A stretch of 63,111 bases of DNA, taken from positions 1 to 63,111 of the forward strand of contig JBQTGW010000115.1 of NCBI GenBank assembly GCA_052390495.1, given 5' to 3'. The DNA comes from GCA-003244245 sp052390495. Lineage in GTDB: Bacteria; Actinomycetota; Actinomycetes; Mycobacteriales; Pseudonocardiaceae. This document shows positions 34,116-43,049 of this stretch, in pieces (the stretch's first letter is position 1; each line of letters begins with the position of its first letter). Both the position numbers and the translations under genes were made by a program. Under the pieces are notes generated by a model. It had not been told where the DNA came from, ran no database searches, and saw nothing but the letters and a program-made list of their open reading frames with translations.

Positions 34116-35510
34116 TCAGGCACACTCCCGATCGAGCACGGACACCGACGCCGGGATCGCGTCGACGAGACCCTGCACGTCGGGCAGCGCCTCCCGGTCG
34201 ACGTGCAGGGCGATGTAGGCGGTTCCCCGGTAACAGGACAGCGCCACGCCCAGGGCATGACCAGACGGCAAGGGCGCCACCGGGAATACCTCCTCCAGCT
34301 CCGCGCCGCACAGCCGAAGCGAGATCCCCGGCATCGGGACGCTGGTCACCATCAGGTCGAACAGCAGCGCGGCGACCTGACCGGCCACGGGGGCGGCGAA
34401 CCGGTGCACCGCTGCGGGCAGCCGTTCCGCGAGCAGCGGTATCGCCCCCGGACCGCGCGTGACGCCTGCCGCCTTGCTGTGCTGCATCGACTGCTGGATG
34501 ATGCGCAGCCGCTTGCCTGCGTCGGGCTCCCCCACCGGCAGTTCGCACAGGTAGGCCGAAATCTGGTTGCCCCCGACCCGGCCTCCCGACCTGGCCCGGT
34601 AGCTCACCGGGATCAGCGCCCGCATGCACAGCCCTTCGACCGGATGGCCACGGGTACCCAGCCAATTCCGTAACGCACCTGCCACCACCGCTAGCAGGAC
34701 GTCGTTCGCGGTGCCACCGAAGTGTGCCCGGATCCGGTGCACATACTGGAGGTCCAGCCGAGCCAGCCCCAGTCCACGCCGACCCGAGGACGTGATTACC
34801 AGCGGGGAACCGGGTGAGGGCAACCGGGCGCTGCCGAGCACCGAGGTGGTTATGCTCACCAGCTCGGTCGCCTGCCCCACCGCGCCGCCTGCTGCGCACC
34901 GCACGCCGTATGCCAACCGGCATGGTGCGGAAAGGATGCGCCGCGCCCTCGACCTGCTCGGTGCCGTCGAGACGAGGTGAGCGGCCGGGCGCGGCGGGGC
35001 GATGGTGGCACCACGAGGCGGGGCCAGCGAACCCAGCTCGTCCAACAGCCCGATCCCGATCTGCAGCGCGGCCAACCCGTCGACGAATGCGTGATGCAGC
35101 TTCCCCAGGAGCGCGAAGCGGCCATCGCCGACCCCCGACATCACGTGGAACTCCCACAACGGGCGGTTTCGCGGCAGCGGCCGGGCCATCAGCTCCGCGG
35201 CCAGCGCCGCCGCCTGACCGTAGCCGTCGGGACCGCCCAAGTGGTGGACATGGATGTGGTCCTCGGGGCGGAATCCCGGATCATCGGCCCACGTTGCCGA
35301 TCCTGGTGGGTACCAGGAGCGCTGCACCCGCCGGCTCAGCCGCGGGAGCTGCCGCGCCCGGTCCGCCAGCAGTGCGGCGACCTCCTCGGCGAGCACCGGC
35401 CGACTGGACTGGAAGATCGCCAGTGCCCCCAGCTGCATCGGTGTGATATCACGCTCCAGGCAGAGAAAAGCCGTATCGAGTCCGCTGAGCCTGAGCCGTT
35501 CCACTGCCAT
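34116..35510 (-). CDS. Wax ester synthase / diacylglycerol acyltransferase (WS/DGAT)
   Basis: A 464-residue acyltransferase that makes triacylglycerol or wax esters from acyl-CoA at membranes. ATG 35510 (MAVERLRLSGLDTAFLCLE) matches family starts. The catalytic HHxxxDG motif is present as GKLHHAFVDGLAALQIG; other conserved segments are RPLWEFHVMSGVGDGRFALL, NDVLLAVVAGALRNWL and the C-terminal MVTSVPMP. Length is normal. It is common in storage-lipid-making actinomycetes. It is monocistronic and divergent from the HIT gene. Confidence 0.9.
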   Translation of the reverse strand: MAVERLRLSGLDTAFLCLERDITPMQLGALAIFQSSRPVLAEEVAALLADRARQLPRLSRRVQRSWYPPGSATWADDPGFRPEDHIHVHHLGGPDGYGQAAALAAELMARPLPRNRPLWEFHVMSGVGDGRFALLGKLHHAFVDGLAALQIGIGLLDELGSLAPPRGATIAPPRPAAHLVSTAPSRSRARRILSAPCRLAYGVRCAAGGAVGQATELVSITTSVLGSARLPSPGSPLVITSSGRRGLGLARLDLQYVHRIRAHFGGTANDVLLAVVAGALRNWLGTRGHPVEGLCMRALIPVSYRARSGGRVGGNQISAYLCELPVGEPDAGKRLRIIQQSMQHSKAAGVTRGPGAIPLLAERLPAAVHRFAAPVAGQVAALLFDLMVTSVPMPGISLRLCGAELEEVFPVAPLPSGHALGVALSCYRGTAYIALHVDREALPDVQGLVDAIPASVSVLDRECA

Positions 35511-35678
35511 CGCGCCCCCCACCGATCAGCCGCCCCAGCGAGTGAAGCGGCGACTGGGCGTAGCTTCAGCGTCGCACATCTGAACAGCTGGGGGTATCAC
35601 GCCGAAGCCTGACGTCCGCGGCTAGATACCCAGCGCGAACTATGCTCCCCGCACCCGCCCGTCCGCACGGAGGAAATT

Positions 35679-36104
35679 GTGCCTAGCCTGTTCAGCCGCA
35701 TCATCGCCGGTGAGCTGCCCGGACGCTTCGTCTGGAGCGACGGGCGCTGTGTCGCCTTCCTCACCATCGCGCCACTTCGGCCAGGGCACGCGCTCGTCGT
35801 CCCCCGCGACGAGGTCGACGACTGGACCGACACCGACGACGACCTGCTCGCCGCCCTCATGCTGGTGGCCAAGCGGGTCGGTGCAGCACAGCGGGTCGCC
35901 TTCAGCGCACCGCGCGCCGGGTTGATAGTCGCCGGATTCGAGGTACCACACGCGCATGTGCACGTGTTCCCTTCGTGGGGGATCGACGACTTCGACTTCG
36001 CCCAAGTCGACCACGAGCCAGATCCGGGTGACCTCGACGACGCCGCCGCAGCCCTGCGCACCGCGCTCCGCGCCGCTGGGTTCGCCGACCAGGTGCCCGA
36101 CTGA
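35679..36104 (+). CDS. HIT-family nucleotide hydrolase/transferase
   Basis: A 141-residue histidine-triad protein. The HxHxH triad is His91, His93 and His95 in PHAHVHVFP, and the N-terminal FSRIIAGELPGRFVWSDGRC is typical of HIT/HINT hydrolases acting on AMP-linked substrates. GTG 35679 is used. It is monocistronic, between WS/DGAT and the lanthipeptide operon, whose last gene converges on it. Confidence 0.88.
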   Translation: MPSLFSRIIAGELPGRFVWSDGRCVAFLTIAPLRPGHALVVPRDEVDDWTDTDDDLLAALMLVAKRVGAAQRVAFSAPRAGLIVAGFEVPHAHVHVFPSWGIDDFDFAQVDHEPDPGDLDDAAAALRTALRAAGFADQVPD

Positions 36105-36157
36105 ACGGGCAGCGATCAGGGTTTGAGCATCAGATCAGTCGATCTTGAGTAGCCCCC

Positions 36158-37018
36158 CTACTCCCGCAGGACGACGTCTCTCGCTGTGCTTGCCAGGTTG
36201 CTCTGCGCCGGGTATGGCAAGCCCAAGCGGTTCCAGGCGAAGAGGATGTGGTGGGCTAGGACGGCTCGCAGACCCCGGGTGAGGAGTCCGTCGCGCCCCA
36301 GGTCGCCGAGTGCTTGCCCGGCCTGGTCGAACGCGGTCATCCAGCCCGCAGCGAAGTGCAATGGACCGTTCTGGACCAGCGTGCTCGCCGACCCTGCGTC
36401 GACGGTCATGAGCCGTCGCAGGGCCGGTTCGAGGGCATGTGCCTGCTCGGGTGAAATGTCTTGGTCGGTCGGTCTGTTCTGCGCGACTCGGGCCCAGACG
36501 TCCCCCTGTTCGTACCATTCCTGTCCCGCAGCTCTCATCAGCAGGCTACACAGCAGGATCGACACTTCGCGTCGGCCGATCTGCGAGTTCGGCGGCGGGT
36601 TGGCGCCCCCTTGCCCCAGGTACGTAAGAACGTACTGGCTGTCCTGGTGGAAGAGGTCATGCGCAACGTTCATGCCTCTCGGTCCGCCGAAGGCGAAGAC
36701 CTCGGGTTCGTACACGCTCTCCCGCCACTGGATGACCTGGCCTTGGGTCAGCATGCTGTCGAGCAGCTGCTCAACGAACGTATTCGCCTCCTTGCCCGAA
36801 GCTGCGTTCGACGCCTGGTAGCGAAGACGCCAGCACTGTGCCTTGCGGATGAAGAACCACCGGTTGAGGAGTCCAGCCGCGTCCGCGTCCGCCAGCGCTG
36901 GGCCCAGTTGGGTGACGGCCAGGAGTTCGGCACTGCGCCAGTCGGCGAACCGGATGTGTACTTGATGCCATCGGTGTCGCTGCGCGATCGATTCCCGGCT
37001 GTGCACGGTGCAGTTCAC
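36158..37018 (-). CDS. Stand-alone SpaB_C / thiopeptide-type elimination-domain protein
   Basis: A 286-residue protein of the thiopeptide-type bacteriocin biosynthesis (SpaB_C) family: HRWHQVHIRFADWRSAELLA near the N-terminus, WFFIRKAQCWRLRYQ, and a helical C-terminal half. SpaB_C domains remove glutamate from glutamylated Ser/Thr to give dehydro residues. The lanB gene of the same operon already ends with such a domain, so this second copy may act on other sites or in a different reaction. GTG 37018 overlaps the methyltransferase stop by 4 bases. It is the last gene of the operon. Confidence 0.82.
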   Translation of the reverse strand: MNCTVHSRESIAQRHRWHQVHIRFADWRSAELLAVTQLGPALADADAAGLLNRWFFIRKAQCWRLRYQASNAASGKEANTFVEQLLDSMLTQGQVIQWRESVYEPEVFAFGGPRGMNVAHDLFHQDSQYVLTYLGQGGANPPPNSQIGRREVSILLCSLLMRAAGQEWYEQGDVWARVAQNRPTDQDISPEQAHALEPALRRLMTVDAGSASTLVQNGPLHFAAGWMTAFDQAGQALGDLGRDGLLTRGLRAVLAHHILFAWNRLGLPYPAQSNLASTARDVVLRE

Positions 37019-38226
37019 CAGGCAAGGGTGAGCCGGGTGTGTTGCTTGTCGATGACGACGCCTGCGGGGAGCTGGTCATCCGGAGTGCCCGCTGGGTAGG
37101 CGGTGATGACGGGTTGGGCGGTCCGGTCGCGGTCCCAGGTGCGGATCTGCTCGGTAATCCGGTGGGCGAGGTCCCCGTTGCCGTGGCCGATCGCTCCCAG
37201 CTCGAACCGGCGGCCACCGCTGGTCTGCGTGCCGGTGTGCGGTCGCAGGGCGAAGTAAGCCAGCGATGTCCCTTCGATCACCGCCGGGCTTCTGGTGGGG
37301 ATGGCGGGTGTGGCCAGCCCGTTATCCACGGCGCAGGGCTGGGCGGCAATCCGGCACGCGCCGGGCTCGGCGGTGCTCAGCCGCAGCCACACCCCGTCGA
37401 ACGGGTCGTAACTGCCGACGGTCACCCCGGACCAGGATTGCGACTTCGGCTGATCGAGAACGCCGTGGAGAGTATCGGGATCGATGCACTGGTCTTCGTC
37501 GTAATAGAGAGTGACCTCTGCGCGATCGTCGAGCGCGACAACGCGTTCCCCCTCACTGCCAGGGCTGCGCAGGGGGATGAACCCGCACAGCTTCACCGAC
37601 CGGCTGATCAAGTGCCCTGGCTGGTGATCGAAGGCGATCGAGCGGGTCTGGCCGCGCCACCGCAACGGGACGACGATGCGCCCGCCCTCGGCGAGCTGCT
37701 CCCACCAGGCGGGGGGCAGATCCCAGGCCGCGGCGGTGACGATTATTCGGTCATAGGGGGCGCGGGTCTTGGCACCGAGCGCACCGTCGCCGGCGACCAC
37801 AGCCACGTCGACGTACCCGGTGGCGGCCAGCCCTGTCCGGGCATCCTCGACCGCCTCCGGATCGATGTCGATCGTGGTGACCGCACCCCGGGGCCCGGCC
37901 AGCTCGCGGAGCAGGGCGGCGTTGTAGCCGGTGCCCGCACCGATCTCCAGGACCCGGTGACCCAGCTCGACGTCGAGCTGTTCCAGCATCATCGCGACTG
38001 TGGAGGGCTGCGACGCCGAGCTGAGCGGAGTTCCCTCAGTGTCGCGCTTAGTGACCACGTGCTGGTTGAGGTAGCAGTCCCCGACGGGGACCCCGGGCAG
38101 GAACAGGTGCCGGGGAACCGCCCGCATGGCGGCCTCCACAGCGGGGGTAAGGATGCTGTCCCCTACGACAAGCTGGTCGACGAGCTCAGTGCGCAGGGAC
38201 TGGGTGTGGGCGGTGTCGGTGTCCAT
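37015..38226 (-). CDS. FxLD-system PCMT-like methyltransferase (LanSA type)
   Basis: A 403-residue protein-L-isoaspartate methyltransferase homologue. ATG 38226 gives MDTDTAHTQSLRTELVDQLV. The SAM loop is RVLEIGAGTGYNAALLREL (91-109); the family's TSQP-like entry appears as SSASQPSTVAMMLEQL. A C-terminal extension of about 190 residues is typical of the FxLD system proteins. In the class I lanthipeptide pathway with OlvSA, a related enzyme methylates an Asp inside a lanthionine ring, yielding succinimide then isoaspartate. The adjacent precursor has one core Asp (Asp32), the logical target. Overlaps with the next gene show operon membership. Confidence 0.88.
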   Translation of the reverse strand: MDTDTAHTQSLRTELVDQLVVGDSILTPAVEAAMRAVPRHLFLPGVPVGDCYLNQHVVTKRDTEGTPLSSASQPSTVAMMLEQLDVELGHRVLEIGAGTGYNAALLRELAGPRGAVTTIDIDPEAVEDARTGLAATGYVDVAVVAGDGALGAKTRAPYDRIIVTAAAWDLPPAWWEQLAEGGRIVVPLRWRGQTRSIAFDHQPGHLISRSVKLCGFIPLRSPGSEGERVVALDDRAEVTLYYDEDQCIDPDTLHGVLDQPKSQSWSGVTVGSYDPFDGVWLRLSTAEPGACRIAAQPCAVDNGLATPAIPTRSPAVIEGTSLAYFALRPHTGTQTSGGRRFELGAIGHGNGDLAHRITEQIRTWDRDRTAQPVITAYPAGTPDDQLPAGVVIDKQHTRLTLAW

Positions 38227-38284
38227 CGCTCGCAATCTAGGTCGGTGACCATGCGGTCATGGGTTGATCGGTAACCCTGTGTCG

Positions 38285-39493
38285 CTATCCGTTCGTGAGC
38301 AGGCAGGTGTCCCACCCCGAGCGGGGTGGCGTGTCCAGTGCGGTGGTGTGCAGGGCCAGCGCCACTCCGGCATCGCCGTCGAGCAGCCCTACCTTGCTCG
38401 GTTCGCCTCGGTGGTGGATGAGTTGGGTACGCAGGTACGGCAGGCGCGCGGTCAGCTCATCGGTGCGGGCGTCGGCGGCGGTACGCCACACGGTCAGCAC
38501 GAGCCCCGCCCAGCCGTGGCAGAGGGACACGTCGATAAGGCGGGTGAGCTGCCGCTCGTCGGTGACACATCCCAGCAACGCCTCCTCAGCGATGCGTTGC
38601 CGATCGGTGTCGCCGATGGCTAGCCCAGCGAGCTGCTGGGCACGCGCCTGCCCGGGGGTGCCGTAGCACCATGAGGGCCGCAGCGGCTCCTTCTGCCAGA
38701 TCCGGCAGGCGCGGTGCTCATCTCGGGTGACCCTCTCCGGCCACCACGCCCCGGTGTCGCTGTCCTGGCGCCAGATGTCCAGCCACACGCAGATCCGGCC
38801 GATGGCTTCGGCGTGGCCGCTCACGGTGACGCCGCGCTTCATCGCTGTGGACAGCAGCGCCAGCGGGCCGTTGATGCCGTGGGCGATGCCGAGGTTCCCG
38901 TGACCGCCACCGAAGCGCTCCGATACCCGGTCGGCGGGGTCGTGTCCGGTCCACCACCCTGGTAGAGACTCGCTATCCGCTTGGAGGGGTTCGGTGAGTC
39001 GCACCAGGTAGGACAGGACGTCTCGGACCTCGGCACCGTCGGGGTGCCGGTGGAGCAGGTAGCAGCCGATCCCGGTCAGGCCCTTTATGAGATCGTATTC
39101 GCCCAGCGCCGGGAGTCTTCCCCGGTTGATGCGCGCGTGGGCTTGGTCGAGCCGACGGCGGGTGAGGGTGGTGATGTGGTCATCCAGGGTGCGAAGGGCC
39201 CCGGCATAGCCGGGCCGGTCGGCCGAGTGGAGCGTGAACGCCACGGCGGGTGCACCGTAGAACAGGCTGCTGCCGGGGTTCGCAGTGACGGGGGTGCGGG
39301 TTGCGGCGGCGGCCCAGGCGTGGGCGGTTCCCCAGTCACCGAGGCCGAGCAGGGCGCGTTCGATGTGCAGCAGCGCAATCCCGGGAGGGCCTTGAGACAA
39401 CGATTGTCCCCACCCCGGGTCGGGGCCGCAGTCAGGGGGGTGCACCAACCGGTCAGAGACGTCGCCGGCGGGGTGAGGCGGCGTTCGCGTCAC
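38285..39493 (-). CDS. Lanthionine cyclase LanC
   Basis: A 402-residue zinc cyclase that adds Cys thiols to dehydroalanine or dehydrobutyrine to form (methyl)lanthionine. GTG 39493 overlaps the lanB stop by 4 bases. LanC hallmarks are present: GGGHGNLGIAHGINGPLALL near 196-215, SWCYGTPGQ with zinc ligand Cys276, and SLCHGWAGL with ligands Cys325 and His326. The toroid repeat pattern is complete and the protein looks active. Confidence 0.92.
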   Translation of the reverse strand: MTRTPPHPAGDVSDRLVHPPDCGPDPGWGQSLSQGPPGIALLHIERALLGLGDWGTAHAWAAAATRTPVTANPGSSLFYGAPAVAFTLHSADRPGYAGALRTLDDHITTLTRRRLDQAHARINRGRLPALGEYDLIKGLTGIGCYLLHRHPDGAEVRDVLSYLVRLTEPLQADSESLPGWWTGHDPADRVSERFGGGHGNLGIAHGINGPLALLSTAMKRGVTVSGHAEAIGRICVWLDIWRQDSDTGAWWPERVTRDEHRACRIWQKEPLRPSWCYGTPGQARAQQLAGLAIGDTDRQRIAEEALLGCVTDERQLTRLIDVSLCHGWAGLVLTVWRTAADARTDELTARLPYLRTQLIHHRGEPSKVGLLDGDAGVALALHTTALDTPPRSGWDTCLLTNG

Positions 39494-42400
39494 TGGTGCT
39501 TCTTCTTCGCGCGCCACGCCAGGGCCGCTGACCGGGCCAGCCGAAGGCACAACCGTTCGCTGTCCCTGTTGAGCCCCACGGCTCGGATGTGGTGCATGTG
39601 CAGGAGGGATTCCAGGACCGAATCAGCGTCGGCCTCAGCGGGGAGCTGTTCGCGGTAGGTGGCTAGGGCGACACGGCGGGCTTCCCGTGTCAGTGCGAGG
39701 GTTTCCCAGCCGGGTACAGCGTCCTCGCAGGTGGCCAGGGCAACCGCCTGATCGAAGACCTCCCTGGGGGCGGGGGCCGCCTGCGAGTCTTTGGCACAAT
39801 TGATCAACCACTCCATCCCGACCTTGATACTCCCGGTGAATCCTGCGGCGATGGCGGCGAAGTTCGCGGCGGTCATGGCGCTGGGATGTGCCGCTCCTTC
39901 GGGGAACTGCACCAACTGGGCGAGGACCGCTTCAGAGTCGGCGGCGAACACGGTCTCCGCAGCCGTCATGGCCATCCCGGGCCCGTAGCGCCCAAGCTGG
40001 GGGTAGTAGGTGTCCAGCACCAACCGCCGGACCATCCCTTCGCGCCGCAACTGTCCCACCCAGGCGCCCACCGCAGTCGCGCACGCGCCGTATTCCTCGG
40101 GGCGGGTGACGCGGATGCGCAGCCGCAGGTGGTCGGGGTCGTGCGGGTCGCGGTAGCGCAGGAACCACCACTGGGGTTTGCCGCCGAGGTCGGCGAGCAG
40201 CCGGGGCAGGTGCCCGGCAATGACCTCGGACTGCCGGTCCGGGTGGATATAGACCTTCGCGAAGAACCACTCCGACTCCGGGGAGCCCGGCAGGTGACCG
40301 TATACGTTGTTGGCAACCTGGACCAGGGGCCGACCGCTGGTGAGCGGGGATCGTGCGGGTGGACGCGTTGACAGCAGGGGGACGGCGACCTCGTGGGCGT
40401 GCCCGGCCAGCCACCCGTGCCCGGCTTCGTCAGGGGCCTCGGTGAGGACGGCGTGCCCGGAGCGGCCCAGATGCGCCCGCAGGATCGCCGCGTGGGCGGG
40501 TTCGGTGAGGTCGAGCCGCAGCATGCGGTCGGCGTCACGCAACTCGACGGTGTTGGGCATGCCCCACCGGTGCTGCCACTGCCCCATGGCGCTCCTCCAG
40601 GCCGACCAGTCGGTGCCGCCATGGGGCAGGTCGGCGGCGCTGATCCGCCACCGGGCTGACGACAGCACCGTGCGGCCGTAGCGCACCCTCGGCAGGTGCG
40701 AAAGCTTCGATGCGGCGCCCCAGTCGAACTCGGCGTAGGCAGCGGTGCACCCCCGGGGAAGGGCGGCCAGGAACCGCGCGATGGTTGGGAATTGCTTGTC
40801 TAGCCGCAACGCATGAAATACCTGCGGCTCCACTGGGCGGCGCAATGACAGTGACACCAGATGCAGCTGATTCCAGTCGGCCGTCACGGCTAGGTCCTCC
40901 AAGGCGATCACCCCGTCCATACCGGGGGTGCGGTGCTCCCCGAGCGCGATGACGTGGGAAAGGAACTGGGGGGTTCGGGCGACGTTCTCCGCATGGGGGT
41001 AAACGGGCGGGAACGACAACTGCGCCGGTACCGCGTCAGCGGTGTTGGTCGGCAACCCTTGGAACACCTCCGCCATACCGGTGGAGGCATCGGAGGCGAA
41101 ACGACCGGTCATCGTCCCGGCAGCACGGGCAGGGGAAACGGTCAACGTGAATTCACCACGGTCGAGCGCGTCCTGTGACTCGGCGTGGACGCGAGCGCTG
41201 AGCTCCACATGGGGCGGAATCCGCGCGGCGTCCAGAGCACCGGCCACCAGGCCGGAGATCGTGTCGTCGTCCAGGACGATGTCGTCGCGGCATTCCAAGG
41301 CGGCGTCGTGCACCAGCGCGAGCAGCCGCTCATCGCGCGCCGACAGCGAGAGCTGAGCCGGTGGGTCGAACAGCGAACCAGGGTATCCGGCCGGGAACCC
41401 CAGCCCAATATCGGGGTCGATCAACTCGATGACCGGGACCAGCGTGCCGATCCCGTACCGCTCCAAGAACACAGCGCGGTAATCACGCCACGCCTGGAGA
41501 CCACCGGGCTGCGCGGTAAGGCGGAGCAAGACCGAGGCCGCCGCCTCCATTTCCTGGGCCACACTGAGCGGCAGTTGCACGTCGCAGTCGAGCCGCAGAT
41601 CCACCGCCAGCGGACTCTTGGCGACCCGGGACAAGCCCATCATCCGCTGTGCCGCTGACACCCGCGCCTGCCCACGATCACCAGGTCCAGCGTGGTTATG
41701 GCAGTCCAGGTCGGCCTTGATGACGCGCAATTCGCACACCGTCGGTGCAACCTGCGCAACGTCGTCGGCTGATACTTCCTGGAGCTGGTCGATCACGTGA
41801 GCCAGCGCATCGGTGACCGTGCCCGGCGGACGGAGGCTGGTGACCAGGAACCTTTGCCCGACCAGTTCGGTGAGCATGCCACGGATCATCAATGAGGAGG
41901 CGGCCGGGAACTCCTCGGCCAAGGCGCCGGCCAGGGCGCCGAACCGGATGGGGCAGTGGGTGGAACGCTCTACCGCCCGAACCACAGCTGTGTGGCGGAT
42001 CTCCACCCGCCCCGAACCACCCGGCAGCACCAGTCGGCCACCACGCACGGACCGCAGGCTGCTCATCATCACTGATAGTCGTTCCAGCAGCGGGGGGCAC
42101 GCTTCCAGGCGGGTGATGACGTCAGCCAGCCACTTCGCGTCGACGCGGGCAAGGGGGCGGTGGCCTCGACCCCAGCGCGCTTTGGCGGTCGGCCCGAACT
42201 TTACGCACGCCACCCCCGCGAAGAGCCCGAACGGTGTCGGCCGCGCGGTTTCGCGCAGTACATACCGGGCGACAGAGACAACGGCGCGGCGGATTTCTTT
42301 CGCCTTAAGGCGCGTCCCGGCGCATATTTCCTCCACGCGCCGCGCCAGTGCCGGGCTGGCGAGCGCGATCGCCTCGGCGGTTTCTTTCCTGGACCAGACA

Positions 42401-42546
42401 TCGAGCAGCCATGCTCGCCAACCCTCCACGTCGGTGTCGTTGGTCAGGTCCGGCCATTCTTTCGGTCTGGACCAGACCGGTTCCCGGGCGGCCCGCAGCA
42501 GGGCCTTACCTGCATGGCGGTACAGCCGCCTGTGCACTACCTCCAT
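39490..42546 (-). CDS. Class I lanthipeptide dehydratase LanB
   Basis: A full-length 1018-residue LanB. ATG 42546 is preferred because AGAAGGG precedes it; an upstream start would run through the hairpin. The glutamylation domain (residues 1-about 720) includes LRETARPTPFGLFAGVACVK. The SpaB_C elimination domain follows near 740-1000: EWFFAKVYIHPDRQSEVIAG and WWFLRYRDPHDPDHLRLRI. The enzyme uses glutamyl-tRNA to activate Ser/Thr, then eliminates glutamate. It overlaps lanC and follows the precursor gene after a hairpin that should lower its expression relative to the precursor. Confidence 0.93.
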   Translation of the reverse strand: MEVVHRRLYRHAGKALLRAAREPVWSRPKEWPDLTNDTDVEGWRAWLLDVWSRKETAEAIALASPALARRVEEICAGTRLKAKEIRRAVVSVARYVLRETARPTPFGLFAGVACVKFGPTAKARWGRGHRPLARVDAKWLADVITRLEACPPLLERLSVMMSSLRSVRGGRLVLPGGSGRVEIRHTAVVRAVERSTHCPIRFGALAGALAEEFPAASSLMIRGMLTELVGQRFLVTSLRPPGTVTDALAHVIDQLQEVSADDVAQVAPTVCELRVIKADLDCHNHAGPGDRGQARVSAAQRMMGLSRVAKSPLAVDLRLDCDVQLPLSVAQEMEAAASVLLRLTAQPGGLQAWRDYRAVFLERYGIGTLVPVIELIDPDIGLGFPAGYPGSLFDPPAQLSLSARDERLLALVHDAALECRDDIVLDDDTISGLVAGALDAARIPPHVELSARVHAESQDALDRGEFTLTVSPARAAGTMTGRFASDASTGMAEVFQGLPTNTADAVPAQLSFPPVYPHAENVARTPQFLSHVIALGEHRTPGMDGVIALEDLAVTADWNQLHLVSLSLRRPVEPQVFHALRLDKQFPTIARFLAALPRGCTAAYAEFDWGAASKLSHLPRVRYGRTVLSSARWRISAADLPHGGTDWSAWRSAMGQWQHRWGMPNTVELRDADRMLRLDLTEPAHAAILRAHLGRSGHAVLTEAPDEAGHGWLAGHAHEVAVPLLSTRPPARSPLTSGRPLVQVANNVYGHLPGSPESEWFFAKVYIHPDRQSEVIAGHLPRLLADLGGKPQWWFLRYRDPHDPDHLRLRIRVTRPEEYGACATAVGAWVGQLRREGMVRRLVLDTYYPQLGRYGPGMAMTAAETVFAADSEAVLAQLVQFPEGAAHPSAMTAANFAAIAAGFTGSIKVGMEWLINCAKDSQAAPAPREVFDQAVALATCEDAVPGWETLALTREARRVALATYREQLPAEADADSVLESLLHMHHIRAVGLNRDSERLCLRLARSAALAWRAKKKHQ

Positions 42547-42573
42547 AGACGTCCCTTCTGATGCATAAAACAA

Positions 42574-42611
42574 GACCCGGATTGTCAGGCACCTTCCCGA
42601 CAATCCGGGTC
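42574..42611 (-). terminator. Attenuator/terminator hairpin between precursor and lanB
   Basis: GACCCGGATTGTC at 42574-42586 and its exact complement at 42599-42611 form a 13-bp stem with a 12-base loop. On the minus strand the stem is followed directly by TTGTTTTAT, a U-rich tail. It lies 22 bases after the precursor stop and 27 bases before the lanB start, the usual place for partial termination that keeps precursor mRNA in excess. Confidence 0.88.
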
Positions 42612-42633
42612 GGCCTATGGGTGACCCGATGGT

Positions 42634-42783
42634 CTACGCCGCGCTGGCGCAAGCACTCGCGCAGGTATTTTCACATCCATTGGACGTGTCGCAGGCGACT
42701 GGGGCATCGCCGAAGCGCACGTCCTCAATGATACGCACGTCGAGCGTGAAAACGTCCTCGATGTCGATGTCGGTTGCGTTCAC
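42634..42783 (-). CDS. FxLD-family lanthipeptide precursor
   Basis: GTG 42783, preceded by GAGGA, encodes 49 residues. The leader contains FTLD at 12-15, the FxLD recognition motif, within an acidic MNATDIDIEDVFTLDVRI. The C-terminal core, after DAPVA, holds Cys31, Cys37, Cys41 and Cys45, with Thr33, Ser34, Thr40, Ser43 and Ser47 as dehydration candidates: ACDTSNGCENTCASACASAA. Up to four rings are possible; Asp32 is the only core Asp and the probable methyltransferase target. It is immediately followed by a terminator hairpin and the lanB-lanC-methyltransferase-SpaB_C genes. No leader protease or exporter gene is nearby. Confidence 0.9.
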   Translation of the reverse strand: MNATDIDIEDVFTLDVRIIEDVRFGDAPVACDTSNGCENTCASACASAA

Positions 42784-43049
42784 GATTCCTCGCTTCCCTG
42801 TTCCTGGTTTGGTTCCGGCTGTACCGCGTCGGCGACTTCGAACGTTGAGGCCGACGACAGCGGGTGGCTGAGGATCGCACTATCCGCCACTGTTGTGGCA
42901 ACGTCGCCCTACTGCCGTCACGCTGCCACCTGGGCGCACAGCAGTGATCACCCGCGTACGCTGCGAGCGCAGCATCGATTGGACCGGATACGCCGATGTG
43001 GCGGCACCTGCTCATCAGCGGGCCTGCAGGCTCGGTAAGGAGGATGGCC
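42784..43049. promoter_or_regulatory. Divergent promoter region of the lanthipeptide locus
   Basis: These 266 bases lie between the leftward precursor gene and the rightward TPR regulator and must contain both promoters. A CACTGTTGTGG stretch near 42890 is weakly self-complementary, but no clean operator stood out. An AAGGAGG ribosome site at 43037-43043 belongs to the regulator. Confidence 0.5.
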
